Below the pieces are notes generated by a model, which worked only from the letters and a program-made list of their open reading frames with translations, did not search any database and had not been told where the DNA came from. A stretch of 29,442 nucleotides of DNA from Stenotrophomonas sp. (GTDB taxonomy: Bacteria; Pseudomonadota; Gammaproteobacteria; Xanthomonadales; Xanthomonadaceae), in NCBI GenBank assembly GCA_003248565.1, contig QFOV01000010.1, forward strand, positions 1 to 29,442, read 5' to 3'. The translations under genes and the position numbers were made by a program. Shown here piece after piece: positions 16,138-23,059 of the stretch; within the stretch, counting starts at the first letter, position 1; each line of letters opens with the position of its first letter.

Positions 16138-16145
16138 AGCTCCCC

Positions 16146-16979
16146 CTAAACCTTCAGCCTGCCTGTATCGCTCTTCTTGCGTTCCTTCCAGGTCTCCACA
16201 ACAAACAAACACAGCGAGTGCGCTGAGTGGACAACTAGTCGAGCATGACGTGGAGCGACCTTATATGTGCGTTTGTGCTGCCCGTGGGCACTACCAGCAT
16301 GAGTTCGGAAGGCACCGATGCCGTCAATGATCGAGCTAAGCCCTGCGAGAACTCGCTTGAGGTCATCATCTTCCAACTGCTCAGGCGACAGCTTCAGATG
16401 CTTAGCAACCACTACCCAAAGTGGCTTGACGGTCTGGTTTGAAGGAAGCTCAAGCCCCTCTGTAGCGATGTAGTGCTTGCACAGCGCCTCAACAATCGCA
16501 CATGCCGCTGTCACAGCAGAAGCGGGGTCGCTCTCCACAGAGCGAAGTGCCCTCTCAAATTCCTCTTCGACTTCGGCCACAGAGAATTCTTTTAGCGCAT
16601 CGGCGAACGCTCGGCTGGGCGCGGTTACGCTCTGCGCACTCAAAATCCTTCCGCCAAACGCGTAGCTCAGTTGGTAGCGAGCGAGGGCCTCGTTGATGCG
16701 CTTGCGAGCCGTGAGCTCGCGGTCGGGGTCCCAACGCGATACCTCGCCGTCCATAAGTGTCTCGATGAATTTCCCAAGGATAGTGAGCGACTTGGAAGGG
16801 TCATCCTTTCCCTCTCTCACAAACCACTCTGTCACTTTTCGAACGCAGCTACCTTCCGGTGGATCGCCAGATGCACCGGCCTCATACATCATGTTTTCAA
16901 GTGTCTGGTGATGCTGAGTGTGGTTGCCCACCACATCACCGATGACGGACGCCAGCGGGCGAGGAAAGTCTTTCAGCAT
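16146..16979 (-). CDS. Abortive infection family protein with Abi_C domain, 277 aa
   Basis: The C-terminal 110 residues carry the Abi_C (PF14355-like) pattern: AVTAACAIVEALCKHYI near 160-176, then LSSIIDGIGAFRTHAGSAHGQ followed by KVAPRHARLVVHSAHSLCLFVV and ETW near 220-268. The R-x-x-x-G-x-x-H-G core (AFRTHAGSAHGQ) resembles the catalytic R…H face of HEPN-type RNases, which is a family-level inference. The N-terminal 150 residues are helical and unassigned. Such proteins arrest infected cells, usually by cutting RNA. The gene precedes the SAP-like gene by 8 bases. It begins 12 bases downstream of the 16992 gene's stop. Confidence 0.85.
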   Translation of the reverse strand: MLKDFPRPLASVIGDVVGNHTQHHQTLENMMYEAGASGDPPEGSCVRKVTEWFVREGKDDPSKSLTILGKFIETLMDGEVSRWDPDRELTARKRINEALARYQLSYAFGGRILSAQSVTAPSRAFADALKEFSVAEVEEEFERALRSVESDPASAVTAACAIVEALCKHYIATEGLELPSNQTVKPLWVVVAKHLKLSPEQLEDDDLKRVLAGLSSIIDGIGAFRTHAGSAHGQHKRTYKVAPRHARLVVHSAHSLCLFVVETWKERKKSDTGRLKV

Positions 16980-16991
16980 TGCGAATCTCTG

Positions 16992-17297
16992 TCAGTAGAC
17001 TGGCGGCAGGGCAAGCAGCTTGGCTTGCCCGTAGAGCATGAAGGCACTGCCCAGCGCGTAAACAAGCCATCCATACGCAGGTCGAACAAATGCAGTTAGT
17101 ATCAGTCCGAAGAGCATGGGAATCGCCGTAATCCCCAGATAGTAGGCCCACGTGAAAGGCAATCGGTCCAGCGATGCCGGTAACTCTTGGAACCGCACCA
17201 GAAGTCCGAAAGCTAACCAAGAGGCCAGCGGTCCGACGAACAGAAGCGCCAGTCCGTTCAACAGTCGGCAGCGGCGCGACACCTTGCTATGCGGCAT
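16992..17297 (-). CDS. Small inner-membrane protein, 101 aa
   Basis: Three hydrophobic segments are visible: LNGLALLFVGPLASWLAFGL, YYLGITAIPMLFGLILTAFV, and WLVYALGSAFMLYGQAKLLAL. The start at 17297 (MPHSKVSRRCR) is preferred because GGAGGTGG directly precedes it; an upstream ATG at 17309 would itself contain that site. The basic N-terminus points to a cytosolic amino end. It ends 12 bases before the Abi_C start and may be co-transcribed with it, but it belongs by position to the 17.0-19.5 kb run of envelope-type genes. No family is recognised. Confidence 0.65.
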   Translation of the reverse strand: MPHSKVSRRCRLLNGLALLFVGPLASWLAFGLLVRFQELPASLDRLPFTWAYYLGITAIPMLFGLILTAFVRPAYGWLVYALGSAFMLYGQAKLLALPPVY

Positions 17298-17315
17298 AGC
17301 CACCTCCATGGTTGA

Positions 17316-17930
17316 TCAGAAGGACGGTGCTGCTTTCTGCTTGCGCTCGTATTCCTCTTCGACAAAGGCGGTGGCCTTCGGCGTAAACACCGAGATGTAG
17401 CCGAAATCAATCCTGGAAACCATGCCGGAGAACTTGACTTCAAGCGCCGGGGTCTTCCAGACCACTTCATGAGATCGGAATGATGCACCCATGCGGTTTT
17501 CCATCGCCTCTTCTTTAAGAGACGTGGGCTTGCCGAACTTCGTTTGAAGCGCACGAAGAATGCTGTCCTGGTGCTCGTATCCGTTTGTGGTGGCTTGCAC
17601 GCCCTCCACTACTCCATCAATAATGATTAGCGTGGAGTCCGTGCCAACACCGAGCGGCGTCTTGCCATCGCTGGTCACGAAGTCGATTTTGAAGCTGCTG
17701 TCCTTGTCCAGCGTCTCGCCCGGCTTGCCTTTAAGGATGCTGCGTTTCCAGCAGGGCCGAATCGGCTGATCGAAGACGAAGGTGTAGCGGGCGAGATAGC
17801 CCTCCCCGGTGAACTGGCACTCAGGCATGTCGAACTTTGCCCCAAGCTCAATACCCATGAAATCTGTCGCATGCGCGAATGCAGGAGCCATCAGCGCTGC
17901 GAACACGCTTGCCATTACCTTCTTCTTCAT
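17316..17930 (-). CDS. Putative periplasmic protein, 204 aa
   Basis: The N-terminus (MKKKVMASVFAALMAPAFAHA) is a clear Sec signal peptide cleaved near residue 21. The mature domain (DFMGIELGAKFDMPECQF…) has an N-terminal pattern known from small secreted proteins in which FMGIELG is followed by a Cys-containing strand; two cysteines (PEC and RPCW) could pair. The C-terminus (AFVEEEYERKQKAAPSF) is charged. GGGGA lies upstream of the ATG. It is 65 bases downstream of the 17995 gene and 18 bases before the membrane-protein gene, suggesting an operon. Role unknown. Confidence 0.75.
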   Translation of the reverse strand: MKKKVMASVFAALMAPAFAHATDFMGIELGAKFDMPECQFTGEGYLARYTFVFDQPIRPCWKRSILKGKPGETLDKDSSFKIDFVTSDGKTPLGVGTDSTLIIIDGVVEGVQATTNGYEHQDSILRALQTKFGKPTSLKEEAMENRMGASFRSHEVVWKTPALEVKFSGMVSRIDFGYISVFTPKATAFVEEEYERKQKAAPSF

Positions 17931-17994
17931 TGTGAAATCCCCTGTTGAATTTTCCTGATACTTCTCTCGAACCAAGAGCCGATTGGCATCCGTG

Positions 17995-18408
17995 TCACAT
18001 CGAAATCCCCATATCGTTCCCCTTCTCGATGAACACTTCGCCTGCCGCTTCAATGAGCGTCATGTCTAGGTTGTTGAACGGGTAAAAGCCAGCATTCGTG
18101 TGAGCCTCTGACAACGCGGTTCCAAGGCAGGCCAGCAGCGCAAATCGATTTGGGTCTCCTTCACCGCTCAGGGAGAGCGCCCTGGACAGCACGATAGCGG
18201 TTACCGAAATTTTGTGGGGTCTCTGACCGAACTTGCCGTTGAATACATGCGGTCGCTCATCCCACGCCGCTTGAACAATAGCGCTCGCATAGCCCGCCGG
18301 ATTTCCGGTGAAGTAGCCGATTCTCTGTTGTTGCTCCAACAAATTCTGGACGCAAACGGCTGCTTCGCTCTTCTTGAAGTTGTCTTTGATGCCGCTGAAC
18401 AATCCCAT
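17995..18408 (-). CDS. Hypothetical cytosolic protein, 137 aa
   Basis: A small helical protein starting MGLFSGIKDNFKKSEAAVCV, with a motif-like region RIGYFTGNPAGYASAIVQAA and no signal peptide or membrane segment. The stop codon of the preceding Sel1 gene lies within this gene's ribosome binding region (TGAGGGCGATAAATG), so they are tightly coupled. I do not recognise the family. The partner relationship with the Sel1-repeat protein suggests it may bind it. Confidence 0.7.
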   Translation of the reverse strand: MGLFSGIKDNFKKSEAAVCVQNLLEQQQRIGYFTGNPAGYASAIVQAAWDERPHVFNGKFGQRPHKISVTAIVLSRALSLSGEGDPNRFALLACLGTALSEAHTNAGFYPFNNLDMTLIEAAGEVFIEKGNDMGISM

Positions 18409-18417
18409 TTATCGCCC

Positions 18418-19503
18418 TCAGGTTCCCGAGCCGCTTTCCGGCATTCCGTTGAAAATAGACCAATCGTCATTCGAGACCGCATTGATGATCTGGTGATACG
18501 TCAGCGGAGTGGCTGACGACAGGTTCCACGCCCAAGTCACCGCGTCCTGAATCTTTGCCGCCTTTGCCAACGAAATCTGTCCAGTGGTCGCCGCCAGAAC
18601 GAAGCCCTGGCGCACCTCCTCGTCCTCCACCAGGGCTTTGAGTTCGTCGAGATAGAGATGGGCGAGCTTGAAATCGACCAAGCCGGGGGCTTTCTGTTTT
18701 CCAAGCTGCTGATTCACGGCGTAGAGTTCTAGGACAAGAGGCCTCTCCAATTCGATACGTCGCAAGTTCTGCTGCGCATTCAAATGTCCTTGGGCCGCTG
18801 CGAGATCGAACCACTCTTCAGCCTGCGCAATATCCCGCTTGCAACCCAGTCCTTGGTAGTGGAGAACGCCCAGGTTGAACTGCGCGTTCGCGAACCCTTG
18901 CTCTGCGGACTTCCCATACCACTGATGAGCGGATTTGTAATTCTTGGAGACGTGGACCCCCTTCCCGTAACAGAAGCCAATTTCGTTCTGCGCTTCTGCT
19001 TCCCCATCCTCAGCTCGACCCAAGAGCATCTGGAAGGCTTCGTCAGTTCTCTGCCGAGCCAGCGTGTTCGTGTCCATTAAACCAAGATCGGGGACTATCG
19101 CGACGGATTTCCCAGCAGCGATGACGCTATCCACATCGTCCTGAGTCCGCCTCTCCACTTCTGCATGATCTTGAAGAGTAATCGTCGTGCCACCATCCCG
19201 CTCCCTCAGAAAGACGGCGTTCCATGCCTTCCCATCAATCATCACAGCAGCAGATGCCGCCTCGTGGTCGGAAACGGTGCAACCTTTGGAGATGGCGTAT
19301 GACCTGGCAGCCTCATAGTAGAGTTCGGAGAACGTCGCCATGTCCTTCTTTGCGGCAATCATTGCCCGAATCCGGCCCTCCACAGCTCGCTCCTTCCGGG
19401 TGTGGCGCGAGGCGTAGATGTAGATGAGGTAGCCGATAAGAACCAGCCACAGTGGCGGGAAGAAGAAGCCAAGCACGAGCAGAGCCAGGATACCCAGAAT
19501 CAT
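18418..19503 (-). CDS. Membrane-anchored Sel1-like repeat protein, 361 aa
   Basis: Residues 1-30 form one or two hydrophobic helices (ILGILALLVLGFFFPPLWLVLIGYLIYIY) followed by a basic stop-transfer RHTRKER, so the bulk should face the cytosol. A central domain (about 55-125) contains SKGCTVSDHEAASAAVMIDG and may be a restriction-endonuclease-like or other alpha/beta fold; this is not assigned. Sel1 repeats follow at about 155-250 (AEAQNEIGFCYGKGVHVSKN; ANAQFNLGVLHYQGLGCKRD; HLNAQQNL), each an alpha-hairpin used for protein contacts. The first gene of the minus-strand run down to 16992. Confidence 0.82.
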   Translation of the reverse strand: MILGILALLVLGFFFPPLWLVLIGYLIYIYASRHTRKERAVEGRIRAMIAAKKDMATFSELYYEAARSYAISKGCTVSDHEAASAAVMIDGKAWNAVFLRERDGGTTITLQDHAEVERRTQDDVDSVIAAGKSVAIVPDLGLMDTNTLARQRTDEAFQMLLGRAEDGEAEAQNEIGFCYGKGVHVSKNYKSAHQWYGKSAEQGFANAQFNLGVLHYQGLGCKRDIAQAEEWFDLAAAQGHLNAQQNLRRIELERPLVLELYAVNQQLGKQKAPGLVDFKLAHLYLDELKALVEDEEVRQGFVLAATTGQISLAKAAKIQDAVTWAWNLSSATPLTYHQIINAVSNDDWSIFNGMPESGSGT

Positions 19504-19649
19504 GGGGCCAGCCCTTTCGCACCCGGGCCGTAGACCGGAGACGCCCCTCCCCCTGGAAAGCTAGCCAGTGCTAGGCCGAGCTTCAGGCTCAGAAAAATGG
19601 TAGAGCGCACGAACTTCCCCTGTTCACTGATGACCGCTTCATTGTAAGC

Positions 19650-19833
19650 GGAGTGTGAAGCCAGTCACATATCAGATTCAGGCATCCTGGCCAATTGCCG
19701 ATGGCTGCTAGGAACGAATCTGGTCGAGGGGATTAACAACAAGATCAAGGTCATCAAGCGCGTCACCTACAGATACCGAGACGATGTCTATTTCTTCCTC
19801 AAAATCCGCGCAGCCTTCCCCGGAGTTAGGTGA
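19650..19833 (+). pseudogene. Decayed ISL3-family transposase C-terminus
   Basis: Bases 19711-19833 encode LVEGINNKIKVIKRVTYRYR, then DDVYFFLKIRAAFPGVR and a stop, the hallmark end of ISL3-family transposases (EGINNKIK…KIRAAFPG). Immediately upstream the expected W-P-I motif (SWPIADG) occurs in another frame and ends in TAG, so a frameshift has broken the gene. The rest of the element and its terminal repeats are not visible; 19504-19650 shows nothing else. It marks past transposition between the Sel1 gene and the Kiwa side. Confidence 0.8.
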
Positions 19834-19842
19834 AGAACCATA

Positions 19843-19866
19843 AAAAAGCCCCGCATCTGCGGAGCC
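19843..19866 (-). terminator. Terminator of the small secreted-protein gene
   Basis: On the minus strand, GCTCCGC-AGAT-GCGGGGC (one G-T pair) is followed by TTTTTTA, a standard intrinsic terminator just after the stop at 19874. Confidence 0.85.
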
Positions 19867-19882
19867 CTAGACTTCAGTAGCC
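19843..19882 (-). repeat. Right copy of direct repeat, terminator/stop-codon part
   Basis: Matches 13262-13302 almost base for base: A-run, hairpin, CTAGACTTCAGTAGCC. It covers the end of the gene at 19874-20173 and its terminator. Confidence 0.8.
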
Positions 19883-20173
19883 GTAACCAGACCGACGCTG
19901 CTGCGTCCTCGGCTGGTTGTAGGGGCTACCGTATGGATTGCTCTGCGTTGGCTTGTAAGGATCTACAGTCCCGGACTTCCCGTTGTAAGGGTTGTAATTT
20001 CCTTGGGTGCTGTAGTTGTCCAGCTTGGTGGAGTTGGCATTGCTACGGTGGTGAGGCTGGACGTAGGTACCGTCCGAGCGATAGTGCCCCTTCACCGAAT
20101 GGCTCTGAGCCGAAACTGCAAAAGAGGATGCCAGAGCGACACCAGCGGCCAGGGTGAGCAACAGCTTATTCAT
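19874..20173 (-). CDS. Small secreted protein rich in Asn, Tyr, Pro and Gly, 99 aa
   Basis: A Sec signal peptide (MNKLLLTLAAGVALASSFAVSA) ends near residue 22. The mature protein begins QSHSVKGHYRSDGTYVQPHHR, a motif shared by many short Xanthomonad and Pseudomonas secreted proteins (HYRxDGTYVQPHxR), followed by low-complexity N/Y/P/G repeats (NYSTQGNYNPYNGKSG, DPYKPTQSNPYGSPYNQP) and ending in GYGY. The start at 20173 is favoured by AAGGAGAAGG. The leader and terminator are duplicated, without the gene, at 13262-13358. It lies downstream of kwaB in the same direction, about 70 bases away, with its own structured leader. Function unknown. Confidence 0.8.
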   Translation of the reverse strand: MNKLLLTLAAGVALASSFAVSAQSHSVKGHYRSDGTYVQPHHRSNANSTKLDNYSTQGNYNPYNGKSGTVDPYKPTQSNPYGSPYNQPRTQQRRSGYGY

Positions 20174-20175
20174 TT

Positions 20176-20234
20176 CCTTCTCCTTGGATGGGGCATCAGT
20201 CCCCACAGCCTCGTGCCCCCTGCATAGGCTGCAG
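20176..20234 (-). repeat. Right copy of direct repeat, leader part with inverted repeats
   Basis: Matches 13301-13358 with a few differences. Read on the minus strand it contains CTGCA-GCCTA-TGCAG, CAGCC…GGCTG and GGGG…CCCC inverted repeats before the ribosome binding site, so the mRNA leader is probably folded. The sequence differences fall mostly outside the pairing arms. Confidence 0.65.
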
Positions 20235-20244
20235 CCCCTACTTT

Positions 20245-21165
20245 TTATTTTACCGGGGTGCCATCAGGAACGTCATACATGATGTCAGTGATCTCACTCA
20301 CAAGACGGTGATCAAGCAAGAGAGTAATGATCACCTTTGCAGTCGCTGCAGTCGGAATTATTTTTCCAGCCTTATCGAAGGTTACGCCCCACTTCCGTTT
20401 CGTCGCAACGGTCTTCAGCGCCTTGAGATATTTGGGGTCAGAGTAAAGGGACTTCTCCTGAATGACTGCCATCCTCTTCAGGTGCGTACCGTTCTCACCG
20501 ACATATTCCAACAATGGCGCCATATCAGTGAAGAGAGCGGAGAAAGACGGCTCCGCTTTGAGCTCGCCAAACGCCTGAACGTATCCAGCGCGATACTGCA
20601 TCATTGACTCAAAGCCCCTCTTGTTCGACACCAGAAGAACATCGTCCAAGGCGAAGATGTCAAATCGCGGCTCAAGGGTGAACTCATCACCTGCTACAGC
20701 GGACAACTGTCCATTCTTAAAAATAGCATTAATCACATTTTTCTTTTTGTAGACAGGCTTCCAAGTCATCGGCGTGCGCCGCGTGGCGTAGAGGGTCTCC
20801 CCGTCCTTCACAAACTTCACCAGATAGCCGACAGCGCCTTTGAGCTTCTTAAGATCATTAGTCGCATGGTCAGACTCCGGCTCGTCAACAAGATCCTTTA
20901 GAACCTGAAAGTCGGTGTCACCAACAGCAATAGTCAGGCATCCATCATCGGTGGGCTGAGAGAGATGCCCATATGGAATCCACTCGTTAATGCGCGCCCT
21001 CTCATTTTCCGCAAAACCCTTGAGAGCATCCTCCAAGACTGGGTCCGTCTTGATGTAGTAAGCCTTGAATTTCTTCGTGCCAGCGCTCTTCTTAAACACC
21101 CAAAGGAACACGTTTGACCCGGCGAGGTCAAATTCCTTGAGGCTTTTCAATGCCAAATCGCTCAT
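20245..21165 (-). CDS. kwaB: KwaB-like protein (DUF4868), Kiwa antiphage system
   Basis: The 306-aa cytosolic protein has the DUF4868 pattern: an N-terminal region with FLWVFKKSAGTKKFKAYYIK, a central EPRFDIFALDDVLLVSNKRG followed by FESMMQYRAGY (about 190-220), and a C-terminal block (KVIITLLLDHRLVSEITD…) typical of this family. KwaB is the effector/DNA-binding half of Kiwa, working with membrane-bound KwaA. The start at 21165 overlaps the kwaA stop (ATGA). The central D-x-D-x-L-L-V segment is conserved in members I know. Downstream come the small secreted-protein gene and its leader. The family call is from memory of the motif and the gene pair. Confidence 0.85.
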   Translation of the reverse strand: MSDLALKSLKEFDLAGSNVFLWVFKKSAGTKKFKAYYIKTDPVLEDALKGFAENERARINEWIPYGHLSQPTDDGCLTIAVGDTDFQVLKDLVDEPESDHATNDLKKLKGAVGYLVKFVKDGETLYATRRTPMTWKPVYKKKNVINAIFKNGQLSAVAGDEFTLEPRFDIFALDDVLLVSNKRGFESMMQYRAGYVQAFGELKAEPSFSALFTDMAPLLEYVGENGTHLKRMAVIQEKSLYSDPKYLKALKTVATKRKWGVTFDKAGKIIPTAATAKVIITLLLDHRLVSEITDIMYDVPDGTPVK

Positions 21166-21746
21166 GGGTCCCCCATCAAATATACTTCCTGAACATCCTC
21201 AATAAGCTGCTTGCCAGGCAACAGCTTTCCCTGCTTCAGCGCGCGCACGGTCTTACGGACCTTGTTTCCCCCGACAACGATATCAACCTCATACAGTCGC
21301 CAGCCGAATGCAATCAATACGGGGTTCATCAGAATCTGCCCCGACCTATACGTAATCAAGAACAAGAGGACAAGAAACACGAAGAATCCCGCCAACTTCT
21401 GTGGATCTCCGTAACTCAACCCCATGAATGATACAACGTAGGGGAAAACATAATTAATCAGGTCATTCGGAACGGGCTTCGCGGACAGAACTTCAGCTTC
21501 GCTCTTCAGTCGGACAGCCATCATGGAATACATCGTCAGCCACAGTGCGGCTGATGTAACCACTATTGCTGCCAAGGATGCCCAAGGGTGCTCAAAGATC
21601 TGAAGTTCGCAATCAAACTGTCCTCTCCAACCGCATACGGGTTCTCCCCACAGCGCCTTTTTGATGTCTTGCGCCGCCAGTACAAAGGCCAGCGGGGCAT
21701 ACGACCCTAGAAAAAGCACTCCTGCTGACCACATCCGAAATTGCAT
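21162..21746 (-). CDS. kwaA: KwaA-like membrane protein, Kiwa antiphage system
   Basis: KwaA is the inner-membrane sensor half of Kiwa. From the chosen start (21746, MQFRMWSAGVLFLGSYAPLAFV; AGAAGGAAA upstream) the protein is 194 aa, close to the usual KwaA size. Four hydrophobic segments are visible: WSAGVLFLGSYAPLAFVLAA, SLAAIVVTSAALWLTMYSMM, LINYVFPYVVSFMGLSYG and AGFFVFLVLLFLITYRSG, followed by a short cytosolic tail with DIVVGGNKVRKTVRAL. A longer in-frame start at 22031 would add about 95 polar residues with no membrane character and is less likely. The stop overlaps the kwaB start, so they are coupled. Confidence 0.8.
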   Translation of the reverse strand: MQFRMWSAGVLFLGSYAPLAFVLAAQDIKKALWGEPVCGWRGQFDCELQIFEHPWASLAAIVVTSAALWLTMYSMMAVRLKSEAEVLSAKPVPNDLINYVFPYVVSFMGLSYGDPQKLAGFFVFLVLLFLITYRSGQILMNPVLIAFGWRLYEVDIVVGGNKVRKTVRALKQGKLLPGKQLIEDVQEVYLMGDP

Positions 21747-21962
21747 TCCGGTATTTCCTTCTAGTCCACCCCTCTGTTGCCAAGCATAGACCGGCCTCGT
21801 CTCATCGACCGAGAACTCCGCCGGGTCAAGGACGCCAGCTAAAGATACCCATTGATTAGAGGCCCTCATAGATAGCGGCTTGCCTGCGGGGATCTTTAGG
21901 ACGGCCCAATCCGACGAACTCCAGGCCGTACCCCTGCTCGCATCATGGGGCGAACTTGGGTA

Positions 21963-22006
21963 GCATCCGGGACACACCACAGGACACAAATCCGGTTTGT
22001 GGATGC
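21963..22006. repeat. Nested inverted repeats between kwaA and the island border
   Basis: GCATCC (21963-21968) pairs with GGATGC (22001-22006), and within it CACAAA-TCCGG-TTTGTG (21985-22001) forms a second inverted repeat. Two GGACACA copies (21971-21977 and 21983-21989) lie inside. The rest of the 285 bases between kwaA and the border holds the presumed kwaA promoter but nothing else clear. Next to a probable attachment site, these could be integrase arm or excisionase sites, or an operator for Kiwa. Confidence 0.4.
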
Positions 22007-22041
22007 CTCCGGAGCTAGGCGGGACGGTCAAGGTACTGTTT

Positions 22042-22057
22042 CCCCCTCTCTCCGCCA
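22042..22057 (+). other. att: Possible attachment-site remnant: tRNA-Ser 3'-end-like sequence
   Basis: CCCCCTCTCTCCGCCA matches the last acceptor-stem bases plus CCA of a typical tRNA-Ser, and is followed after five bases by a strong terminator of the kind found behind tRNA genes. No complete tRNA precedes it: the T-loop GTTCGA motif is absent. Islands that integrate into a tRNA 3' end leave just such a partial duplicate at the far border. GC content also rises to the right. The other copy is not in this window. Confidence 0.45.
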
Positions 22058-22062
22058 GTTAA

Positions 22063-22099
22063 AAAAGCAAAGGCCGCCCATCGGGTGGCCTTTGCTTTT
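22063..22099. terminator. Strong bidirectional terminator at the island border
   Basis: A 17-bp stem (13 perfect outer pairs AAAAGCAAAGGCC/GGCCTTTGCTTTT plus GCCC/GGGT) around a 3-base loop, with A and T runs on both sides. It probably belonged to the tRNA gene at the border and now insulates the island from mazF. The stretch to 22230 is otherwise featureless. Confidence 0.85.
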
Positions 22100-22230
22100 T
22101 CCTGTCAATTGCCAGCCAGCGAAGAAATTCCCAAGGCCAAGTTCAGAGACTCGAAGAAATCACTTTCGATGGAATTGCAGCGCTCGCTCTTTGAGCCACC
22201 GGCAACCTCAATATCCGCAGTTTCTTCGGA

Positions 22231-22593
22231 TCACTCCACCGATTCCCCAAGAAACGTCGCTACCTTCGCCAACGCTTCATCCACAACACTGGCAGGCGCT
22301 CGCTCCACCTTTCGTGCACCACGCGCATTCAAATCCATGCTGCGCAGGTGATTGACCAGAACCACGCCCTGCGTCTCGGTGCCCGTCGCAGACAGCGACA
22401 CCGCGAATCCTGCATTCCGCCCCACCAATCCACCTTGCGTGATCGGGGCGACGATTGCCAACCCTGTGCCGTTGAACGGTGCTGGACTCAGGACCAGTGC
22501 TGGCCGCATATCACCCTGCATTTCCTGGCCGGCGCTGGGATTGAGCTGGACCCGGATGATGTCCCCGCGATCGAATCGCGGGCGGCTCACCAC
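22231..22593 (-). CDS. mazF: MazF/PemK-type endoribonuclease toxin
   Basis: MazF toxins cut single-stranded mRNA at short sequences. The family opening is visible: RGDIIRVQLNPSAGQEMQGD followed by MRPALVLSPAPFN, then APITQGG in the middle and VLVNHLRSMDL near residue 85, and RKVERAPASVVDEALAKV at the C-terminus. At 120 aa its length is normal. The start is one of two adjacent GTG codons (22593 or 22590), of which the second overlaps the mazE stop (GTGA). The pair is co-transcribed from the mazE promoter with an operator-like repeat at 22859-22877. Confidence 0.93.
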   Translation of the reverse strand: MVSRPRFDRGDIIRVQLNPSAGQEMQGDMRPALVLSPAPFNGTGLAIVAPITQGGLVGRNAGFAVSLSATGTETQGVVLVNHLRSMDLNARGARKVERAPASVVDEALAKVATFLGESVE

Positions 22594-22844
22594 GCTTCGT
22601 TTCCTACCGGCTTGCTGCTGTTCCAGGCGACCAGTTCGTCATCCTGCGGTGCGTTCAAATCGCACTGCGCCAGCAACTCTGACAATTGATAGCGGGGCCG
22701 TGCCTTGACCGGAGTCAGGATCAGCGCGCCTTCTTCGACGCCAATCTCCAGCGTGTCACCACTTCCCAGATCCATGGCCTTGAGAATGGATGCAGGCAGG
22801 CGAACGGCCGCGCTATTGCCCCAACGCTGAATTTTGGCGTGCAT
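22587..22844 (-). CDS. mazE: MazE/AbrB-type antitoxin
   Basis: This 85-aa antitoxin (MHAKIQRWGNSAAVRLPASI…) has the swapped-hairpin SpoVT/AbrB DNA-binding domain in residues 1-45 (KIQRWGNSAAVRLP, then GDTLEIGVEEGALIL) and a C-terminal toxin-binding tail (YQLSELLAQCDLNA, ending …WNSSKPVGNEAW). GGAGG lies upstream of the ATG at 22844, which I prefer to the in-frame upstream start at 22940. It should neutralise MazF and repress the operon with it. Confidence 0.93.
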   Translation of the reverse strand: MHAKIQRWGNSAAVRLPASILKAMDLGSGDTLEIGVEEGALILTPVKARPRYQLSELLAQCDLNAPQDDELVAWNSSKPVGNEAW

Positions 22845-22858
22845 GATGCCTCCACAGA

Positions 22859-22877
22859 TGTAGATACATTGTAGATC
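22859..22877 (-). promoter_or_regulatory. Operator/promoter candidate for mazEF
   Basis: TGTAGATACATTGTAGATC contains TGTA-GA-TACA and TACA-T-TGTA overlapping palindromes and a direct repeat TGTAGAT, 15 bases upstream of mazE. AbrB-type antitoxins bind such short palindromes in their own promoters. Confidence 0.55.
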
Positions 22878-23059
22878 CAAGCTTCCGCCACAGCAAACCC
22901 GCATCCGGGTCAGGTTCAGTAGCCAAACCACCGTCGGCAACCTCCTGGCACAGTGGAGTTTGCAGCGCCGCGTCTCAGATCCAGACAGGACCGATGGCCC
23001 GCCAGACCGTCCTTGGACATGCTAGCTTCCCAACATTAGACCGATCCAAAAGGTGCGGG

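Noticed and set aside
16661..16680. tRNA-like D-arm sequence GCGTAGCTCAGTTGGTAGCG
   Set aside because: It lies within the Abi_C coding sequence; no anticodon arm, T-loop GTTCGA or matching acceptor stem follows, so it is a coincidence.
21747..22031. N-terminal extension of KwaA (start 22031)
   Set aside because: The added 95 residues are polar, Pro/Ser-rich and unlike a KwaA N-terminus; the start at 21746 has a good ribosome binding site and gives the expected size.
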